Shown here: one piece after another, positions 6,852 to 8,415 of the stretch
How the letters are laid out: each line of letters opens with the position of its first letter
Position numbering within the stretch: the first letter of the stretch is position 1
NCBI GenBank assembly: GCA_002341345.1
Contig: DDNW01000099.1
Span: forward strand, 1 to 8,415
Source of the DNA: Erythrobacter sp. UBA2510
Lineage (GTDB): Bacteria; Pseudomonadota; Alphaproteobacteria; Sphingomonadales; Sphingomonadaceae
Direction of reading: 5' to 3'
Length of the DNA stretch: 8,415 nt
The notes under the pieces: generated by a model
Databases searched by the model: none
What the model was told of the DNA's origin: nothing
What the model saw: the letters and a program-made list of their open reading frames with translations, nothing else
Made by a program: the position numbers and the translations under genes

Positions 6852-6870
6852 ATAGGGGGGTATAGTGTAT
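6845..6870. promoter_or_regulatory. probable CsoR operator in divergent control region
   Basis: A run of six G (6855-6860) is flanked by the perfect inverted arms ACTATA (6849-6854) and TATAGT (6861-6866). Outside these the symmetry continues imperfectly (GTAT on the left, GTAT on the right). CsoR/RcnR-family proteins are known to bind G/C tracts flanked by AT-rich inverted repeats, and this one lies between csoR and the divergent DUF5676-AlbA_2-copA genes. It overlaps the -10 facing csoR and lies at or just downstream of the -10 region facing the other way, so one bound repressor could block both. The arms and core are seen; the binding is inferred. Confidence 0.75.
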
Positions 6871-6896
6871 TGCGAACTGCTTTGCAACTGTGTCAA
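6867..6896 (-). promoter_or_regulatory. probable promoter of the DUF5676-AlbA_2-copA operon
   Basis: A perfect TTGACA occurs on the minus strand at 6896-6891. With a 17- or 18-base spacer the -10 would be GCAATA or CAATAC (ending about 6868 or 6867), a weak match that abuts the right arm of the operator. A better -10 (TACACT, 6869-6864) is 21 bases away, longer than normal. The exact -10 is therefore uncertain, but a promoter here fits the gene order. Confidence 0.45.
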
Positions 6897-6935
6897 AAGC
6901 AGTCAGGAATGAACTCGGCGTCTGGAGAGAACGGC

Positions 6936-7220
6936 ATGAGCGATGATCAAAACCCCAAGTTTCGTGATGTCTTGACCCGAATGCGCAAGATCGAGGGGCA
7001 GGCGCGAGGAATATCGAGAATGATGGAAGAAGAGCGCTATTGCGTCGATATCCTGCAGCAGATCCTCGCGCTCGAAGCCGCCGCGCGCGCCGCCAGGACC
7101 AAAGTACTCGACATCCATACCAAGCACTGCATCGAACAGGCGCTCTCATCGAACAACAAGGCCGATCAATCGGAGAAGATCGCCGAACTTCTCACTCTCA
7201 TCGAGCGCATGGCCCGTTAG
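6936..7220 (+). CDS. csoR: CsoR-type copper-sensing transcriptional repressor
   Basis: A 94-aa all-helical DUF156 (CsoR/RcnR/FrmR) protein. The N-terminal helix carries RMRKIEGQARGISRMMEEE (15-33), the family hallmark. The metal ligands fit Cu(I): C36 (RYCVDIL), H61 and C65 (HTKHC), the same trio and spacing as Mycobacterium tuberculosis CsoR; a second-shell Y35 is also present. The Z ligand is Cys, where RcnR has His, which argues against nickel/cobalt sensing. Apo-CsoR binds DNA and releases it on Cu(I) loading. The start at 6936 is chosen because GGAGAG lies six bases upstream and the family's usual N-terminal length then fits; the frame is open back to 6804. It is the only convincing plus-strand gene, divergent from the ATPase operon across the operator and convergent with the Met/His-rich protein gene. 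Confidence 0.93.
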   Translation: MSDDQNPKFRDVLTRMRKIEGQARGISRMMEEERYCVDILQQILALEAAARAARTKVLDIHTKHCIEQALSSNNKADQSEKIAELLTLIERMAR

Positions 7221-7222
7221 AC

Positions 7223-7256
7223 CGTCTGGAGCCGATTGAATTGTCGGCTCCAGACG
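7223..7256. terminator. 13-bp perfect stem-loop between convergent genes
   Basis: CGTCTGGAGCCGA (7223-7235) pairs perfectly with TCGGCTCCAGACG (7244-7256) around an 8-nt loop. It begins two bases after the csoR stop and lies 11 bases after the stop of the minus-strand gene at 7268, so it can serve both transcripts. There is no T-run on either side, so termination may be imperfect or the stem may mainly protect mRNA 3' ends. Confidence 0.65.
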
Positions 7257-7267
7257 CCAAAGGCTGG

Positions 7268-7546
7268 TCAGTCGTGCTTGTGTTCGGTCTGCGGCTTTTC
7301 AGCCTCGGCGGCCTTTTTCTTGCCATGGCCGGACTGGCCATGGTCCATTTTCGAATGGTCCATCTTGGAATGGTCCATCATCTGGCATGACATTTTTCCG
7401 TCCTTGTCCTTCTTCATCATACCCTGCATTTTCTTGCCATCGTGCATCATCTCGCACATTTTGGGCTTTTCAGAAGGGGCCTCCTGAGCAAGGACCGGGC
7501 TTGCCGAGAAAGCAAGCGCGCCAGCGACGGTGAGGATCATTTTCAT
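7268..7546 (-). CDS. small secreted Met/His-rich protein, probable copper binder
   Basis: A 92-aa protein with a clear signal peptide (residues 1-20, cleavage expected at SPVLA|QEA). The mature part is dense in soft-metal ligands: MCEMMHD (30-36), a second Cys in SCQMMDHS (53-60), then DHSKM repeats and a His/Lys-rich tail ending EHKHD. C31 and C54 are its only cysteines. I recognise no named family; composition, secretion and neighbours argue for periplasmic copper binding or buffering. The start at 7546 has GGAG seven bases upstream. It follows the DUF411 gene by 38 bases on the same strand and is the last gene of that unit before the stem-loop. Sequence-level metal preference (Cu(I), Cu(II) or Ag) cannot be told. 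Confidence 0.82.
   Translation of the reverse strand: MKMILTVAGALAFSASPVLAQEAPSEKPKMCEMMHDGKKMQGMMKKDKDGKMSCQMMDHSKMDHSKMDHGQSGHGKKKAAEAEKPQTEHKHD
7340..7378 (-). repeat. 15-bp tandem repeat coding for DHSKM units
   Basis: ATGGTCCAT recurs at 7340, 7355 and 7370 with a 15-base period, and the bases between are similar but not identical. On the minus strand this codes for DHSKMDHSKMDHG in the secreted Met/His-rich protein. The repeat probably arose by in-frame duplication and adds one Met and one His per unit. Confidence 0.75.
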
Positions 7547-7584
7547 GATTATTCTCCAAAAGTTGGGGGCGTTTTCTTGCCCGT

Positions 7585-8052
7585 TCAGGGGTAACTTGCG
7601 AAAACCGTACGGCCGCCGGGCCCAAAGGCGATGACGTCATAGGGTTGCACACGGTTCTCGTATTCCATGCCAGGTGAGCCCAGCGGCATGCCGGGAACGG
7701 CAAGTCCGGAAACGCCTGCCGGGCGCTCGCGCAGCAATTTTGAGATTGCTTCTGCCGGGACGTGACCTTCGATGACATATCCCTCGATCACCATCGTATG
7801 GCACGACCACAGATCGGAAGGTACGCCCTTGTCGGCTTTCACCGAACCCATGTCAGTGGTGTCGACAGTCGCAACCTCGGCGTCCATGCCGTTCTCGAAA
7901 TGGTTGGCCCATTTGAGGCAGCAGCCGCAGCCGGGATCGCGATACATCGTGTAGGCGGCCGCCTGGGCAACGTTCGAACAGGCGGCAATTACCAGGAGGG
8001 CTGTTGCGGCGAACGAGTTGCGAAAGCGCTTTCGCGCAAACGTGCGGGTCAT
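7585..8052 (-). CDS. DUF411 periplasmic metal-binding protein (CopG-like)
   Basis: A 155-aa protein of the DUF411 family (PF04214), known from copper- and silver-resistance loci, where a member has been called CopG and binds copper through a Cys cluster. The N-terminal export signal covers residues 1-31. IAAC at 22-25 fits a lipobox, while AQA|AAY at about 31 fits ordinary cleavage, so it is either a lipoprotein or soluble. The mature domain has DPGCGCCLKW (39-48; Cys 42, 44, 45), SCHTMVIEGYVIEGHVP (83-99; C84, H85, H97) and VPGMPLGSPGME (119-130), all family hallmarks. The start at 8052 overlaps the methyltransferase stop as ATGA, with AGAAAGG nine bases upstream. The Met/His-rich protein gene follows. 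Likely role: periplasmic copper binding or redox. Confidence 0.92.
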   Translation of the reverse strand: MTRTFARKRFRNSFAATALLVIAACSNVAQAAAYTMYRDPGCGCCLKWANHFENGMDAEVATVDTTDMGSVKADKGVPSDLWSCHTMVIEGYVIEGHVPAEAISKLLRERPAGVSGLAVPGMPLGSPGMEYENRVQPYDVIAFGPGGRTVFASYP

Positions 8053-8415
8053 GTATGGGGACCTTTCTTGTAGCCGTGCCAGAGCGATATCGCTCCGGTG
8101 GCGGTCGGGAAGACGTGAAGCCTTTCGGCGTCGGTGAAAATTTCGGCAAGCTGCCGCTCCAGGATACCGTCGGCATTGGGCTGCGTGTCTTCGACACCGT
8201 CGAGCTGCTGCACCGTGGCGCGGAAAAGCTTGCGCATAAGGGCGGAGTCCTGAGCCATATAGTCGGCAATCAGCACCATGCCTCCGGGCTGGAGCAGATC
8301 GTGCATCTGCTCCAGGATTGCCCGCTTTTCACCCAGCGGAACCTGATGAAAGACGAGGCTGCTGACGATCTTATTCGGCTGCCATCGCGCGGTCAGGTCG
8401 AGGGTATCGAGAAAG
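8049..8415 (-). CDS. class I SAM-dependent methyltransferase, 5' part missing
   Basis: The minus-strand frame enters from the right edge and ends at 8049, giving 121 residues of a longer protein. The visible part contains NKIVSSLVFHQVP, then LEQMHDLLQPGGMVLIADYM and a C-terminal helical region ending in LWHGYKKG. The PGGxxxxxD strand after a loop ending in HQVP matches the post-SAM-binding motifs of class I methyltransferases; the glycine-rich SAM motif lies off the window. An internal ATG at 8306 is not the real start, as the family-like sequence continues upstream of it. Coupling to the DUF411 gene by ATGA puts it in the same transcript. The substrate is unknown. Confidence 0.85.
   Translation of the reverse strand, partial: FLDTLDLTARWQPNKIVSSLVFHQVPLGEKRAILEQMHDLLQPGGMVLIADYMAQDSALMRKLFRATVQQLDGVEDTQPNADGILERQLAEIFTDAERLHVFPTATGAISLWHGYKKGPHT

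Noticed and set aside
7565..7584. Hairpin GGGC/GCCC between the DUF411 and Met/His-rich protein genes
   Set aside because: Only four base pairs; too weak to call a terminator or attenuator.
1..8415. CRISPR array, tRNA, rRNA, insertion sequence or phage genes
   Set aside because: No regularly spaced repeats, cloverleaf-like segment, transposase motif or terminal inverted repeats were seen; the only short tandem repeat is coding (7340-7378).

Overview
The window reads as part of a copper-handling and redox gene cluster from an alphaproteobacterium, most likely a sphingomonad. That placement is inferred from fairly high GC and from the look of the protein families (three-helix DUF305 protein, DUF5676, CsoR, DUF411), not from a database search. 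Coding density is high and almost every gene is on the minus strand; the exception is the regulator gene at 6936-7220. No rRNA, tRNA, CRISPR array, transposase or attachment site was seen.

Reading the minus strand from the right edge, the first group is the 3' part of a class I SAM-dependent methyltransferase gene (8049-8415, cut by the window edge). A DUF411/CopG-like periplasmic metal-binding protein (7585-8052) is coupled to it by an ATGA overlap. A small secreted Met/His-rich protein (7268-7546) follows 38 nt later. This group converges on csoR (6936-7220, plus strand), a copper-type CsoR repressor with the Cys-His-Cys metal triad. A 13-bp perfect stem lies between the two converging genes.

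Upstream of csoR is a compact divergent control region with a GGGGGG core flanked by ACTATA/TATAGT arms (6845-6870). It overlaps promoter-like elements facing both ways. Leftward from it run a DUF5676 small membrane protein (6559-6831), a membrane-anchored AlbA_2 (Schlafen-type) protein (5662-6546), a possible 53-aa ORF (5499-5660), a CPC-type copper-exporting P1B ATPase with a His-rich N-terminus and an HMBD-type metal-binding domain (3302-5515), and an APC-superfamily amino-acid permease (1808-3181).

After a 295-bp non-coding gap with two hairpin regions comes a tight three-gene unit, coupled by two ATGA overlaps. It encodes a glutaredoxin-like domain fused to a MauE/DoxX-type membrane domain (769-1512), a small ion-channel-like membrane protein with a degenerate selectivity filter (359-772), and a three-helix DUF305 membrane protein cut by the left edge (1-362).

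Working model (inference): CsoR releases the divergent operator when cytoplasmic Cu(I) rises, which induces the ATPase operon. The ATPase moves Cu(I) to the periplasm, where the Met/His-rich protein, the DUF411 protein and the DUF305 protein could bind or buffer it. The glutaredoxin/MauE fusion would handle thiol redox at the membrane. The parts least explained by known copper biology are the membrane-tethered AlbA_2 protein, the pseudo-channel and the methyltransferase.
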